NCBI RefSeq assembly: GCF_026168105.1
Contig: NZ_LBMW01000006.1
Span: 62,001-126,000 of the forward strand
Source: Streptomyces hygroscopicus
GTDB taxonomy: Bacteria > Actinomycetota > Actinomycetes > Streptomycetales > Streptomycetaceae
Reading direction: 5' to 3'
Length of the DNA stretch: 64,000 bases
Shown: piece after piece, positions 36,764 to 45,313 of the stretch
Layout of the letters: the number at the start of each line of letters is the position of its first letter
Position numbering within the stretch: the first letter of the stretch is position 1
Notes under the pieces: generated by a model
What the model was told of the DNA's origin: nothing
Database searches by the model: none
The model's input: only the letters and a program-made list of their open reading frames with translations
Program-made: the position numbers and the translations under genes

Positions 36764-39028
36764 TTGAGTCGAGAAACTGACAGTTCGTCCGCCGGACCCA
36801 ACGGTCGTGGCGGAGCCGCGTACCCGTCGGGGACGCCGCCGTACGGGACCCCCATGGCTTCCGAGGACGGTGTCGCCGCGAGCCGTTCGGCCGCGCAGCC
36901 CGAGGAACGCAGGACCGAGACCACGCTGACGACCCGGATCCGGATCAACATCCCCGGATCCCGGCCGATTCCGCCGGTCGTCGTGCGTACGCCCGTCGCG
37001 GACGCCGACCCCGCGGACGAATCGGACGCCGACACCGAGACGACGAGCACCATGAGCGCGCTCGGCACCGCCGAGGCGCCCGTGGAGCCCTCCGCGCCTG
37101 CCGAGGAGAAGTCGAGCGACTGGTTCGCGCCCCGCAAGCCCGCGGCGGGCAAGGGCCCGCAGGGCACCGGGTCGACCAATGGGGCCGGTCTGCCCGGCGG
37201 TTCTGGCATACAAGGAGCCAATGGGGCGTCGGGAGCGGGCGCGCGGGGTGCAAACGGCGCATCGAGCGCGCCGGGTGGCCCCGGCGCAGGCGGCGCGCGG
37301 ACAGGTGGTCCGGGCGCGAACGGAATGGGTGGTGCACGCCCTGGTGCTTCCGGTGCGCCGGGCGTCCCCGGCGCACGGTCCGGAGGGAGCACGGGCGCCG
37401 TGGGTCCGCTCGGCGCACACCCCGGCGGGACGAAGGGCCAGGGGCTCCCGGGTGCCACCGGCGCGGGCCCCGTGGCACCGGGGCACGGCGGAGGCACCGG
37501 CTCCTTCGACGTGTCCGACGCGGTGGCGGCCAGCACCGCCTCCTTCCCGGTCATCGGCACCGAGGACGGCGACGAACCCCGCCGCGACGATCTGCCCTAC
37601 TTCTCCGACAGCCGGGTCGGCCCGTCCGGGCCCACCGGCGGCCCGGTCACGGGCGACGGGCCGGTCATCCCGCCCGTGGGCCCCACCCCGGGCGTTCCCG
37701 GCCAGGGTGTCCCCGGTAGGAGCCCCGGCGGCCCCCGTGTCCCGGGTGCTCCCGGCACCGGTCCGGGCGGCCCCCTGGGTCCCGGCGCGCCCGGGGCCGC
37801 CATGGGCCAGGGCCTTCCCGGTGGCGGCCTCAGCGACGACACCGCGATCCTCACCCCGCAGAAGCCCGCCCCCGAGCCGGGCGCGCAGAGCTTCGGCGGT
37901 CCCGGCGACAACGTCTCCGGACACACCCTGACGAGCGGTATCCCGGTTGTTCCGCCGGGTGCGCAGAACGGGCCGTTCGGGATGGGCTCCCCCGCCGACG
38001 GACCGGGGCCGCACACGCCCCCGAAGCTGCCCGATCCGCCCAAGGCACAGAGTTCCACGGGCGCGAAGCCGGCCCGGAAGAAGGGCCGCAGCAAGCTGGT
38101 GCTCGTGGTCGGCGGCCTGTTCGCCGTCGCCGGTGTCGCCTACGGCGCCGGGCTGCTGATGAACCACTCCGACGTGCCCAAGGGCACCACCGTGCTCGGC
38201 GTCGACATCGGTGGCGGCACGCGCGACGAGGCGATCCAGAAGCTCGACGCCGCGCTGGGCAGCCGTTCGCACAAGCCGCTCCAGCTGTCGGTGGACGGCA
38301 GGACGCTCTCCCTCAGCCCCGACCAGTCGGGTCTCCAGCTCGACAGCAAGGCCACCGTCGCCGCTGCCGCGCAGAGCGACTACAACCCGGTGTCGGTGAT
38401 CGGCTCGCTGTTCGGCGGGCACCGCGTCGTCCAGCCCGTGATGCCCGTCGACGAGGAGAAGCTGCAGGCCGCCCTCCAGCGCGCCGCGGGCGGCGCCGGT
38501 TCGATGACCGAGGGCACGATCAAGTTCGAGTCCGGCAAGGCCGTCGCCGTGTACGGCAAGACGGGCAAGGGCGCCGACGTCGCCGGTTCCACCAACGCCA
38601 TCGAGCAGGCCTACCGCACCCAGGTCGAGACCGGTGCCGCCACCCCCGTGGCGGTGCCCACGACCACCCGGCAGCCCACGGTCTCGAACGCCGAGGTCGA
38701 CCGGATGATGAAGGAGTTCGCCGAGCCCGCGATGTCGGCCCTCGTCACCGTGCGGACGGACGCCACGCACAGCGTGTCGTTCAGCCCGGCGCGCTCGATC
38801 TACAAGTTCCTGAGCGTCCAGGCGGTGAACGGGAAGCTGGTCGAGCACTACGACCTTGCCGTCCTGAAGCAGCTGTACGGAAGCGCCTTCGACGGGGTCA
38901 CGATCGCCAAGGGCGACGGCAGCAAGAAGCCGGTGAGCCCGCAGGACGTCGCGTCCGCGCTCGGGCAGGCGCTGCGCGGCAAGACGGCCGCCCAGCGCGT
39001 CGTCACGATCTCGACGAATCCCCAGTGA
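36764..39028 (+). CDS. Membrane protein with collagen-like cytoplasmic region and two PG_binding_4 domains
   Basis: 754 aa from TTG 36764. Residues 1-440 are hydrophilic and very rich in Gly, Pro and Ala. Many collagen-like G-x-y stretches occur from about 140 to 400 (GAPGVPGARSGG, GVPGQGVPGRSPG). One transmembrane helix follows a KKGRSK cluster at about 441-463. The extracytoplasmic part (MNHSDVPKGTTVLGVDIGGGTRDEA...) looks like two PG_binding_4 repeats of the VanW/YoaR type, without the VanW or L,D-transpeptidase domain that often follows. It probably binds peptidoglycan. The role of the long cytoplasmic low-complexity arm is unknown. Confidence 0.78.
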   Translation: MSRETDSSSAGPNGRGGAAYPSGTPPYGTPMASEDGVAASRSAAQPEERRTETTLTTRIRINIPGSRPIPPVVVRTPVADADPADESDADTETTSTMSALGTAEAPVEPSAPAEEKSSDWFAPRKPAAGKGPQGTGSTNGAGLPGGSGIQGANGASGAGARGANGASSAPGGPGAGGARTGGPGANGMGGARPGASGAPGVPGARSGGSTGAVGPLGAHPGGTKGQGLPGATGAGPVAPGHGGGTGSFDVSDAVAASTASFPVIGTEDGDEPRRDDLPYFSDSRVGPSGPTGGPVTGDGPVIPPVGPTPGVPGQGVPGRSPGGPRVPGAPGTGPGGPLGPGAPGAAMGQGLPGGGLSDDTAILTPQKPAPEPGAQSFGGPGDNVSGHTLTSGIPVVPPGAQNGPFGMGSPADGPGPHTPPKLPDPPKAQSSTGAKPARKKGRSKLVLVVGGLFAVAGVAYGAGLLMNHSDVPKGTTVLGVDIGGGTRDEAIQKLDAALGSRSHKPLQLSVDGRTLSLSPDQSGLQLDSKATVAAAAQSDYNPVSVIGSLFGGHRVVQPVMPVDEEKLQAALQRAAGGAGSMTEGTIKFESGKAVAVYGKTGKGADVAGSTNAIEQAYRTQVETGAATPVAVPTTTRQPTVSNAEVDRMMKEFAEPAMSALVTVRTDATHSVSFSPARSIYKFLSVQAVNGKLVEHYDLAVLKQLYGSAFDGVTIAKGDGSKKPVSPQDVASALGQALRGKTAAQRVVTISTNPQ

Positions 39029-39050
39029 TCCGTACCGGCAATCCGTAGAG

Positions 39051-39094
39051 GCATGGCACAGGCACCCGGCAGGAGCCCGGTGCCTGTGCCATGC
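39051..39094 (+). terminator. Long hairpin after the PG-binding protein gene
   Basis: Perfect 16-bp arms (39051-39066 and 39079-39094) with a 12-nt loop, 22 bp after the stop codon; one of the strongest hairpins in the window. Confidence 0.8.
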
Positions 39095-39191
39095 GCGCGG
39101 GCGCTGCCGCCCCCGCCGTATGACATCTGTCATGCAGGATCGGCGACATGCGGCACTGACCGGCGATGTCCCGCGCCGCGACGATGGATGC

Positions 39192-40115
39192 ATGACGACA
39201 ACAGTGGCGGCCACCGGTTCGGTGGTCGGGTTCGAGCAGGTGACGAAGACCTACGGTGACGTCCGGGCCGTGGACGGGCTGACGCTCGCACTGCATCCGG
39301 GCGAGACCGTGGCCCTGCTGGGCCCCAACGGCGCGGGCAAGTCGACCACGCTGGACCTTCTCCTCGGGCTCAAGCACGCGGACAGCGGCTCGGTCCGGGT
39401 GTTCGGGACCAGCCCGCGCGAGGCCATCGTCGCCGGGCGCGTGGGCGCCATGCTCCAGAGCGGCGGCCTGATGGAGGAGGTCACGGTCGCCGAGCTGGTC
39501 GGGCTCGCCTGTCATCTGCACCCGAAGCCGCACAAGGTGACCGATGTGCTCGCCCGCGCGGGCATCTCGGGGATCGCCGACCGCAAGGTCAACAAGCTCT
39601 CCGGGGGCCAGGCACAGCGCGTCCGCTTCGCCCTGGCCACGGCCGGCGCCAGCGATCTGATCGTGCTCGACGAGCCGACCACCGGCATGGACGTCTCGGC
39701 CCGCCAGGCCTTCTGGGCCACCATGCGCGAACAGGCCGACCAGGGGCGTACGGTCCTGTTCGCCACGCACTACCTCGAAGAGGCCGATGCGATCGCGGAC
39801 CGTGTGCTCGTCCTGCACCGGGGGCGGCTCCTTGCCGACGGCACCGCCGCCGAGATCAAGGCGAAGGCCGGCGCGCGTCGCGTCTCCTTCGAGCTGGAGG
39901 GCTCGATCGACGACGCCCCGCTGCGCGCGCTGCCCTTCCTGACATCGATAGACATTTCCGGACAGACCGTCCGTATGCAGACCTCAGACGCCGACGCGAC
40001 CGTTCACGCCCTGTACGGACTCGGCGTCTACCCCCGCAACCTCGAAGTCGCCGGGCTCGGGCTGGAGCAGGCGTTCGTCGCGATCACCGAGGCCGAGGAG
40101 GCCAAGCAGTCATGA
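39192..40115 (+). CDS. ABC-2 type efflux transporter ATPase
   Basis: 307 aa from ATG 39192 (MTTTVAATGS); an in-frame GTG/ATG series further upstream is less likely. Walker A GPNGAGKS, signature LSGGQAQR, Walker B LIVLDEPTTGMD and switch FATHY. A C-terminal region of about 80 residues is typical of DrrA/NatA-type ATPases. It works with the permease encoded next (ATGA overlap). It is followed by a two-component system, an arrangement common for drug or antimicrobial-peptide export and self-sensing. Confidence 0.9.
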   Translation: MTTTVAATGSVVGFEQVTKTYGDVRAVDGLTLALHPGETVALLGPNGAGKSTTLDLLLGLKHADSGSVRVFGTSPREAIVAGRVGAMLQSGGLMEEVTVAELVGLACHLHPKPHKVTDVLARAGISGIADRKVNKLSGGQAQRVRFALATAGASDLIVLDEPTTGMDVSARQAFWATMREQADQGRTVLFATHYLEEADAIADRVLVLHRGRLLADGTAAEIKAKAGARRVSFELEGSIDDAPLRALPFLTSIDISGQTVRMQTSDADATVHALYGLGVYPRNLEVAGLGLEQAFVAITEAEEAKQS

Positions 40116-40852
40116 ACAGCCTGATCAAGCTGGAGCTCACCCGCGCCCTGCGCAACCGCAAGTTCCTGTTCTTCTCCGTGATCTACCCCTCGGCCCTGTT
40201 CCTGCTCATCTCGAGCACCAACGGCAGCACTGCCAAGGTCCCCGGAAGCGGCCTGACCCTCCCCACGTACATGATGGTCTCCATGGCGTCCTTCGGCGCC
40301 CTGACCGCCGTCCTGATGGGCAACAGCGAGCGCATCGCCAAGGAGCGCGAGAACGGCTGGGTACGGCAACTGCGGCTGACCACCCTGCCCGGCCGCGGCT
40401 ACGTCCTGGCAAAGACCGCCAGCGCCGCCGTCGTCAGCCTGCCGTCCATCGTCGTCGTCTTCGTGGTCGCCGCCGCCCTGAAGGACGTACGGCTGGACGC
40501 CTGGCAGTGGCTCGCCCTCACCGGCGCCATTTGGGCCGGCAGCCTCGTCTTCGCCGCGCTCGGCGTCGCCATCGGCTACCTCGCCACCGGAGACGCGGTC
40601 CGTCCGATCACCATGATCACCTACTTCGGCCTGTCCATCCTGGGCGGCCTGTGGTGGCCGTCGGCGGTCTTCCCCGCCTGGCTGCAGGACATCGCCAAGT
40701 GGCTGCCCACGCACGCGTACTCTGCCCTCGGGCAGGCCATCGAACAGAGCCAGGCCCCGCACGCGAAGGACATCGCCATCCTCGTCGTCTTCTTCGCCCT
40801 GTTCGCGGGCGGCGCGGCATGGCTGTACCGGAAGGACACGCTGAAGGCGTGA
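40112..40852 (+). CDS. ABC-2 type efflux transporter permease
   Basis: 246 aa. Six hydrophobic segments; N-terminus MNSLIKLELTRALRNRKFLFFSVIYPSALFLL, typical of ABC2_membrane proteins. Start overlaps the ATPase stop. The last codons overlap a possible GTG start of the kinase gene, so all four genes (39192-42662) look like one operon. Confidence 0.9.
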   Translation: MNSLIKLELTRALRNRKFLFFSVIYPSALFLLISSTNGSTAKVPGSGLTLPTYMMVSMASFGALTAVLMGNSERIAKERENGWVRQLRLTTLPGRGYVLAKTASAAVVSLPSIVVVFVVAAALKDVRLDAWQWLALTGAIWAGSLVFAALGVAIGYLATGDAVRPITMITYFGLSILGGLWWPSAVFPAWLQDIAKWLPTHAYSALGQAIEQSQAPHAKDIAILVVFFALFAGGAAWLYRKDTLKA

Positions 40853-40857
40853 GCGCC

Positions 40858-42051
40858 ATGACGCAGGACCTGCGGTCCGACGAGGCCCGGATGGAGCGGC
40901 TGATGCGCATGGGCCAGTCGCCCCGCAACCGGCGCGAACTGCTGCGCAAGACCCTGTGGATCGGCGTCTGGCTCGTCTTCCTCAGCTCGCCGGTGCACGA
41001 CCTGGCCTCCGGCAACCACACAACCGCGGGCACCATGGCCGGCTCGCTGGGCCTCGCGGCCTTCGTAGGGGTCTATCTCACGCTGGTCTTCCGGAACATG
41101 GGCAGGCCGCTGACCGGGAGGTTCGTCGGCGTCCTCCTCGTCGTCCTCGCCGCGCTCGCCGCCCTGCTGTGCTTCACGCTCGGCTCTTCCTGGACCGGCC
41201 TCTTCGTCTACGTCGCCGTCGCGTGCGGGGCGACCCTCCCGCTGCGGTTGGCCTACTGGGCGATCCCGGCGACGGCCGCCGAGATGCTGCTCGTCGGGCT
41301 GCACGTCGGCGAGGAGGAGCCGCGGAACCTGGTCCTGCTCGTGCTGCTCATCGGGTACGCGATGACGGGTGTCGGGCAACTGGTGCGCACGACGGTCGAG
41401 TTGCGCAAGGCCCGAGCGACCGTCGCGCAGCTCGCCGCCAACGAGGAGCGGCTGCGCATGGCCCGCGACCTGCACGACCTGCTCGGCCACTCGCTCTCCC
41501 TCATCACGCTGAAGAGCGAGCTCGCCGGCCGTATGCTCCCCGACCACCCCGACAAGGCGGCCCAGCAGGTCGCCGACATCGAACAGGTCAGCCGTCAGGC
41601 CCTCGTCGATGTGCGCGAGGCGGTCACCGGCTACCGCCGTCCGCGCCTGGCCGCCGAACTCGCGGGCACCCAGGTCGCCTTGACGGCGGCCGGGGTCACC
41701 GCGGACGTGCCCGCCGAGCCGGACCTCACGGACGTCCCGGAAGAGAGTGAGTCCGCCCTCGCCTGGGCGCTGCGCGAGGCGGTCACCAACGTCGTACGGC
41801 ACAGCGGCGCGGGGCGCTGCACGGTGGAGGTGATCCGGCGACAGACCCTCGACGGGCCGATGCTGGAACTCTGCGTCGAGGACGACGGCTCGGGCGGCTC
41901 GGGCAAGGGCCCCGGCAACGGTCTGACGGGTCTGACCGAGCGACTGGAGAAGGCCGGCGGGACACTGGAGGCGGGTCGTGTGAAGCACGGCTTCCGGCTG
42001 GTCGCGCGCGTGCCTGTCGATGCCGCGGTGGACATAGGATCCGGGGCATGA
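40858..42051 (+). CDS. Sensor histidine kinase (HisKA_3, DesK/NarX-like)
   Basis: 397 aa from ATG 40858; GTG 40849, overlapping the permease stop, is the alternative. About six hydrophobic segments fill residues 35-165 with short loops, so the sensor is probably intramembrane. The dimerisation helix has the phospho-acceptor His in ERLRMARDLHDLLGHSLSL. The ATPase domain has the N box (ALREAVTNVVRHS) and G box (DDGSGGSGKGPGNGLTGL). It phosphorylates the regulator encoded next and likely senses the state of the membrane or the cargo of the adjoining exporter. Confidence 0.9.
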   Translation: MTQDLRSDEARMERLMRMGQSPRNRRELLRKTLWIGVWLVFLSSPVHDLASGNHTTAGTMAGSLGLAAFVGVYLTLVFRNMGRPLTGRFVGVLLVVLAALAALLCFTLGSSWTGLFVYVAVACGATLPLRLAYWAIPATAAEMLLVGLHVGEEEPRNLVLLVLLIGYAMTGVGQLVRTTVELRKARATVAQLAANEERLRMARDLHDLLGHSLSLITLKSELAGRMLPDHPDKAAQQVADIEQVSRQALVDVREAVTGYRRPRLAAELAGTQVALTAAGVTADVPAEPDLTDVPEESESALAWALREAVTNVVRHSGAGRCTVEVIRRQTLDGPMLELCVEDDGSGGSGKGPGNGLTGLTERLEKAGGTLEAGRVKHGFRLVARVPVDAAVDIGSGA

Positions 42052-42662
42052 GCCGCACGATCAAGGTCCTGCTCGCCGAGGACCAGTCGATGGTCCGGGA
42101 GGCGCTGGCCGCCCTGCTCGGCCTCGAGGAGGACATCGAGGTCGTCGCCCAGGTCGCCCGGGGAGACGCGGTGCTGTCGGCGGCGCGCGACCACGGGGTG
42201 GACGTGGCGCTGCTGGACATCGAGATGCCCGGTGCCACCGGGATCGAGGCGGCGGCCGAGCTGCACCGGGAGCTCCCGGCGCTCAAGGTGGTCGTCCTCA
42301 CCACGTTCGGACGTCCCGGTTATCTGCGTTCCGCGATGGAGGCGGGTGCCGACGCGTTCCTGGTGAAGGATGCGCCGGCCTCCCAACTGGCCGAGGCGAT
42401 ACGGAAGGTGCTCGCGGGGGAGCGCGTCATCGACCCCTCGCTGGCGGCGGCCGCCCTGGCCGACGGCGCCAACCCGCTGACCGACCGGGAACGGGAGGTC
42501 CTGCGCGCTGCGGCGGACGGGTCGACCAACGCGGAACTGGCCGCGGCCCTGCATCTGTCCCAGGGCACGGTCCGCAACTACCTCTCCACGGCCATCCAGA
42601 AACTGGCCGTACGGAACAGGGCGGAGGCGGTCCGGATCGCAAGGGAAAAGGGCTGGTTGTGA
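42048..42662 (+). CDS. NarL/LuxR-family response regulator
   Basis: 204 aa. Receiver domain with the acidic pair in LLAEDQ and phosphorylation Asp in VALLDIEMPG. The C-terminal GerE-type helix-turn-helix is LTDREREVLRAAADGSTNAELAAALHLSQGTVRNYLS. Start overlaps the kinase stop (ATGA). Likely target: its own operon, including the exporter. Confidence 0.93.
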   Translation: MSRTIKVLLAEDQSMVREALAALLGLEEDIEVVAQVARGDAVLSAARDHGVDVALLDIEMPGATGIEAAAELHRELPALKVVVLTTFGRPGYLRSAMEAGADAFLVKDAPASQLAEAIRKVLAGERVIDPSLAAAALADGANPLTDREREVLRAAADGSTNAELAAALHLSQGTVRNYLSTAIQKLAVRNRAEAVRIAREKGWL

Positions 42663-42688
42663 CCGCCCGGGGGGCGCGCCCGTAAGGG

Positions 42689-42708
42689 GGCTGCGACATG
42701 TCGCAGCC
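42689..42708. terminator. 20-bp perfect palindrome between convergent genes
   Basis: ggctgcgacatgtcgcagcc is fully self-complementary. Its position between the regulator (+) and the SirB1-like gene (-) suggests a bidirectional terminator. An operator function is less likely because no promoter should lie here. Confidence 0.55.
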
Positions 42709-42788
42709 ACGCCGCGTGGGCGCCGGCAACGGCGACGGATCCGCCTCCCGCGCAACGACCGGACTTCCCTTGGCGCGTGGGCGGATGG

Positions 42789-43649
42789 TCAGTTGAGCAG
42801 GGCTCGAGCCGCCCGGGCCTGCCGCCGCACGGCTTCCGCGGCCGTCTCGTCAACAGCGGAGACCAGCTCGGCATACGCGTCGAGCTCCGCAGCCCCCTGA
42901 ACGAACTCCCCCCGTTGCACCAGGAGCTGCGCCCGCTCATAGCGCAATCGCGCCGAATGCGACGGCAGCAACAGCGACAGCTCGACCGCCCACAGGGCCA
43001 CATCCGACCGCTCCGGCCGGGCGGCGGCCCACGCACGGACGTTGTTCAGCACCCGCAGCACCACGTCCAGCGGGTCCGCGGGCGCGAGCATCGACGGGTC
43101 GAGCGGTGCCCCCGTGGCCCCGGCCACCAGCATCTCGGCGTCACCGCCGGTCAGCACGCGACCCCCGTCGAAGGGGTCGGCCAGCACCTGGACGTCCGGC
43201 GGCCCGAACCCCACGACGAAATGTCCGGGCAGTGCGACGCCGTACACATGCGCCCCGGCCCTGCGGGCCACCTCCATCCACACCACCGACAGCAGGATCG
43301 GCAGCCCGCGACGGCGCCGCAGCACCTCGTGCAGCAGCGAGGACTCAAGGCGCTCGTAGTCCGCGGCCTGGCCGCGGAAACCGCAGCGCACGCCGAGGAC
43401 GTCGGCCAGCGCCGCGGCCCAGGACCGCGGCTCGCCCGGCGCGTACGGCAGCTGCCCGGCAAGCCGGTCCAGCTCGATCTGCGCGGCGTCCATCCCGGCG
43501 TCGTCCAGCGTGCCGTCCGCCGCCGCGCCCACGAGCAGACAGAGGGCGGCAAGATCGGGTCGCGCGGAGCGGGCCTCGTCGCCGAACCGGCGCCGCACCT
43601 CGGCGGCCCGCTCCGGCTCCGGGGGACAGGGGTCACGCATGGCAGCCAC
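42789..43649 (-). CDS. SirB1-like transglutaminase-fold protein
   Basis: About 286 aa. GTG 43649 has AGAGG 5 nt upstream; ATG 43640 is the alternative. The central region (LESSLLHEVLRRRRGLPILLSVVWMEVARRAGAHVYGVALPGHFVVGF) is the Transglut_core2 signature of SirB1/YchA proteins, with the His of PGHF. The Cys of the classical triad is not evident at the expected helix start. The C-terminal third looks helical and TPR-like. It starts 8 bp after the acetyltransferase stop, so the two form an operon. Biochemical role unknown. Confidence 0.75.
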   Translation of the reverse strand: MAAMRDPCPPEPERAAEVRRRFGDEARSARPDLAALCLLVGAAADGTLDDAGMDAAQIELDRLAGQLPYAPGEPRSWAAALADVLGVRCGFRGQAADYERLESSLLHEVLRRRRGLPILLSVVWMEVARRAGAHVYGVALPGHFVVGFGPPDVQVLADPFDGGRVLTGGDAEMLVAGATGAPLDPSMLAPADPLDVVLRVLNNVRAWAAARPERSDVALWAVELSLLLPSHSARLRYERAQLLVQRGEFVQGAAELDAYAELVSAVDETAAEAVRRQARAARALLN

Positions 43650-43657
43650 GGAACCTC

Positions 43658-44719
43658 TCACACCATCGGGCCGGGCCCCGCGGCGGCCGGGCCGCCCGCG
43701 TCCGGTCCACGGGAGCCCTCCGGCTCCCGGTAGTGGTGGTATGCATGATGCGCCCCGAATCCGAGCCGCGCGTACAGGCCCCGCCCCTCCGCGTTGCCGG
43801 TCTCCACCTGCAGCCAGGCCGCGGAGGCGCCCTCGTCGAGGGCCTGCCGGGCCAGGGCCGCCATCACTGCGGTGGCCAGGCCCTGCCTGCGCCGCTCCGG
43901 ATCGACCTCGACCGCCGCGAAACCGGCCCAGCGTCCGTCCACCACACACCGTCCGATCGCCGCCGGCGGCGCACCCTGCGCGCCCGGCACCGTCGCGAAC
44001 CACACCGACGGGCCGCTGCCCAGCACCCTCAGCGCCACCTCGCTCAGCCCCTTGCGCTGGTAGCGGGCGAGCCATGCCTCGTCGGCGGCGCGCGAGAGCA
44101 CGACCTCGGGCACCTCGCGGTCCGCCACCGGCGCCAGTGCGCCGGTCCACAGCTCGGCGGTCACCTCCCGCCGCCAGCCGCGGGCCTCCAGCTGGGCGCA
44201 CAGCAGCTCCTGTGTGCCCTCTGCCCCGGTCGCGAGCTGAAGGTACGCGGGCAGCTCACGGTCCGCGTACCAACGTCGTACGACCGTCAGCGCCTCGTCC
44301 AGGGGCAGCCCCGGGTCGCCGAGCGGCAGGACCGAATTGGCCCGGCGCGTGAATCCGGCGGCGGCGCGCAGTTCCCACTCGCCGAGCCGCTCCCGCTCGA
44401 CCGGCTGCCAGGCCCGGGCAGAGATCCGCGCCAGCTCCTCGTACGAGGCCGAGGGACCCCGCCGGCGGGCCGGGGCGGCGGGAACCACCCTGCCCGCGAC
44501 CAGCGAGGATTCCGCGATCCGGACGCTCTGCCCGTCGCGCCGTGTGATCAGCAGCACACCGTTGTCCCATGATGTGAGAACGCCGACCGTATCGGTGAAC
44601 TTCTCACCCTCGGCGGCATGTTCGTTCCACCGCCGTACTGATACGCGTTTTCCCACGTCAGCGGCGGTGATACGGACCTCCAGCCGTCCGCCCGCAGAGA
44701 TTTCCACAGGTCGGTTCAC
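43658..44719 (-). CDS. GNAT-family N-acetyltransferase with N-terminal SH3-like domain
   Basis: 353 aa from GTG 44719; GTG 44707 (VEISAGG...) is equally possible, since AGGAGG abuts the first start and is rather far from the second. Residues 10-80 form a small beta domain (RVSVRRWNEHAAEGEKFTDTVGVLTSWDNGVLLI). The C-terminal GNAT domain has the acetyl-CoA loop DPERRRQGLATAVMAAL and ends GNAEGRGLYARLGFGAHHAYHHYRE. Substrate unknown. Followed by the SirB1-like gene. Confidence 0.82.
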   Translation of the reverse strand: MNRPVEISAGGRLEVRITAADVGKRVSVRRWNEHAAEGEKFTDTVGVLTSWDNGVLLITRRDGQSVRIAESSLVAGRVVPAAPARRRGPSASYEELARISARAWQPVERERLGEWELRAAAGFTRRANSVLPLGDPGLPLDEALTVVRRWYADRELPAYLQLATGAEGTQELLCAQLEARGWRREVTAELWTGALAPVADREVPEVVLSRAADEAWLARYQRKGLSEVALRVLGSGPSVWFATVPGAQGAPPAAIGRCVVDGRWAGFAAVEVDPERRRQGLATAVMAALARQALDEGASAAWLQVETGNAEGRGLYARLGFGAHHAYHHYREPEGSRGPDAGGPAAAGPGPMV

Positions 44720-44847
44720 CCCTCCTGTTCGGATCGTGCCCAGGAACGGAGATACTAGGTGCGGGCATCGACGACGCCGCGCTCCCGCGCGCCAGGCGGC
44801 GGAGCCTGAGGAGGCCCGCCAGCGCCCTACCGAGGAGGAACGACAGC

Positions 44848-45168
44848 GTGACCTACGTCATCGCAGAGCCTTGTGTCGACGTCAAGGACAAGGCGTGCAT
44901 CGAGGAGTGCCCGGTCGACTGCATCTACGAGGGCCAGCGGTCCTTGTACATCCACCCGGACGAATGCGTCGACTGTGGAGCCTGTGAGCCGGTGTGCCCG
45001 GTCGAGGCCATCTTCTACGAGGATGACACTCCCGAGGAGTGGAAGGACTACTACAAGGCGAACGTCGAGTTCTTCGACGAGCTCGGCTCGCCCGGTGGCG
45101 CCAGCAAGCTGGGGCTGATCGAGCGCGACCACCCCTTCATCGCGGCGCTGCCCCCGATGAACCAGTAA
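44848..45168 (+). CDS. fdxA: Seven-iron ferredoxin FdxA
   Basis: 106 aa. GAGGAGG precedes GTG 44848. Cysteines 9, 17 and 50 fit the [3Fe-4S] set. C21 lies inside it, and C40-x2-C43-x2-C46 with C25 forms the [4Fe-4S] set, the arrangement of actinobacterial FdxA/FdxC. It is a soluble one-electron carrier. A 9-bp hairpin follows the stop. dapC lies downstream, as in M. tuberculosis (Rv1177-Rv1178 by memory). Confidence 0.94.
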   Translation: MTYVIAEPCVDVKDKACIEECPVDCIYEGQRSLYIHPDECVDCGACEPVCPVEAIFYEDDTPEEWKDYYKANVEFFDELGSPGGASKLGLIERDHPFIAALPPMNQ

Positions 45169-45192
45169 GCGGCCCGCACATCCCTGCCGCCT

Positions 45193-45228
45193 CGGTCCCG
45201 TACGGTGCTCCCGCGCCGCACGGGACCG
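45193..45228 (+). terminator. Hairpin after fdxA
   Basis: Perfect 9-bp stem (cggtcccgt 45193-45201, acgggaccg 45220-45228), 24 bp after the ferredoxin stop. Confidence 0.6.
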
Positions 45229-45254
45229 CGGCGTTTGGCGCCCGTACGCTCGTA

Positions 45255-45298
45255 GAGGGCGTCCGTCGTACCAGAAGAGGGCGTCCGTCGTACCAGAA
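45255..45298. repeat. 22-bp perfect tandem duplication upstream of dapC
   Basis: Two adjoining identical 22-bp copies (45255-45276, 45277-45298), starting gagggcgtcc and ending taccagaa, 15 bp before the dapC GTG. Could be a duplicated operator or a slippage product. Confidence 0.85.
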
Positions 45299-45313
45299 AG
45301 TGAGCGCGATCCC

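Noticed and set aside
36020..39214. Very long open frame (over 1000 codons) on the minus strand opposite the PG-binding protein gene and mshB end
   Set aside because: A by-product of extreme GC content and Gly/Pro codons on the other strand. It spans several real genes and terminators and shows no domain or ribosome site.
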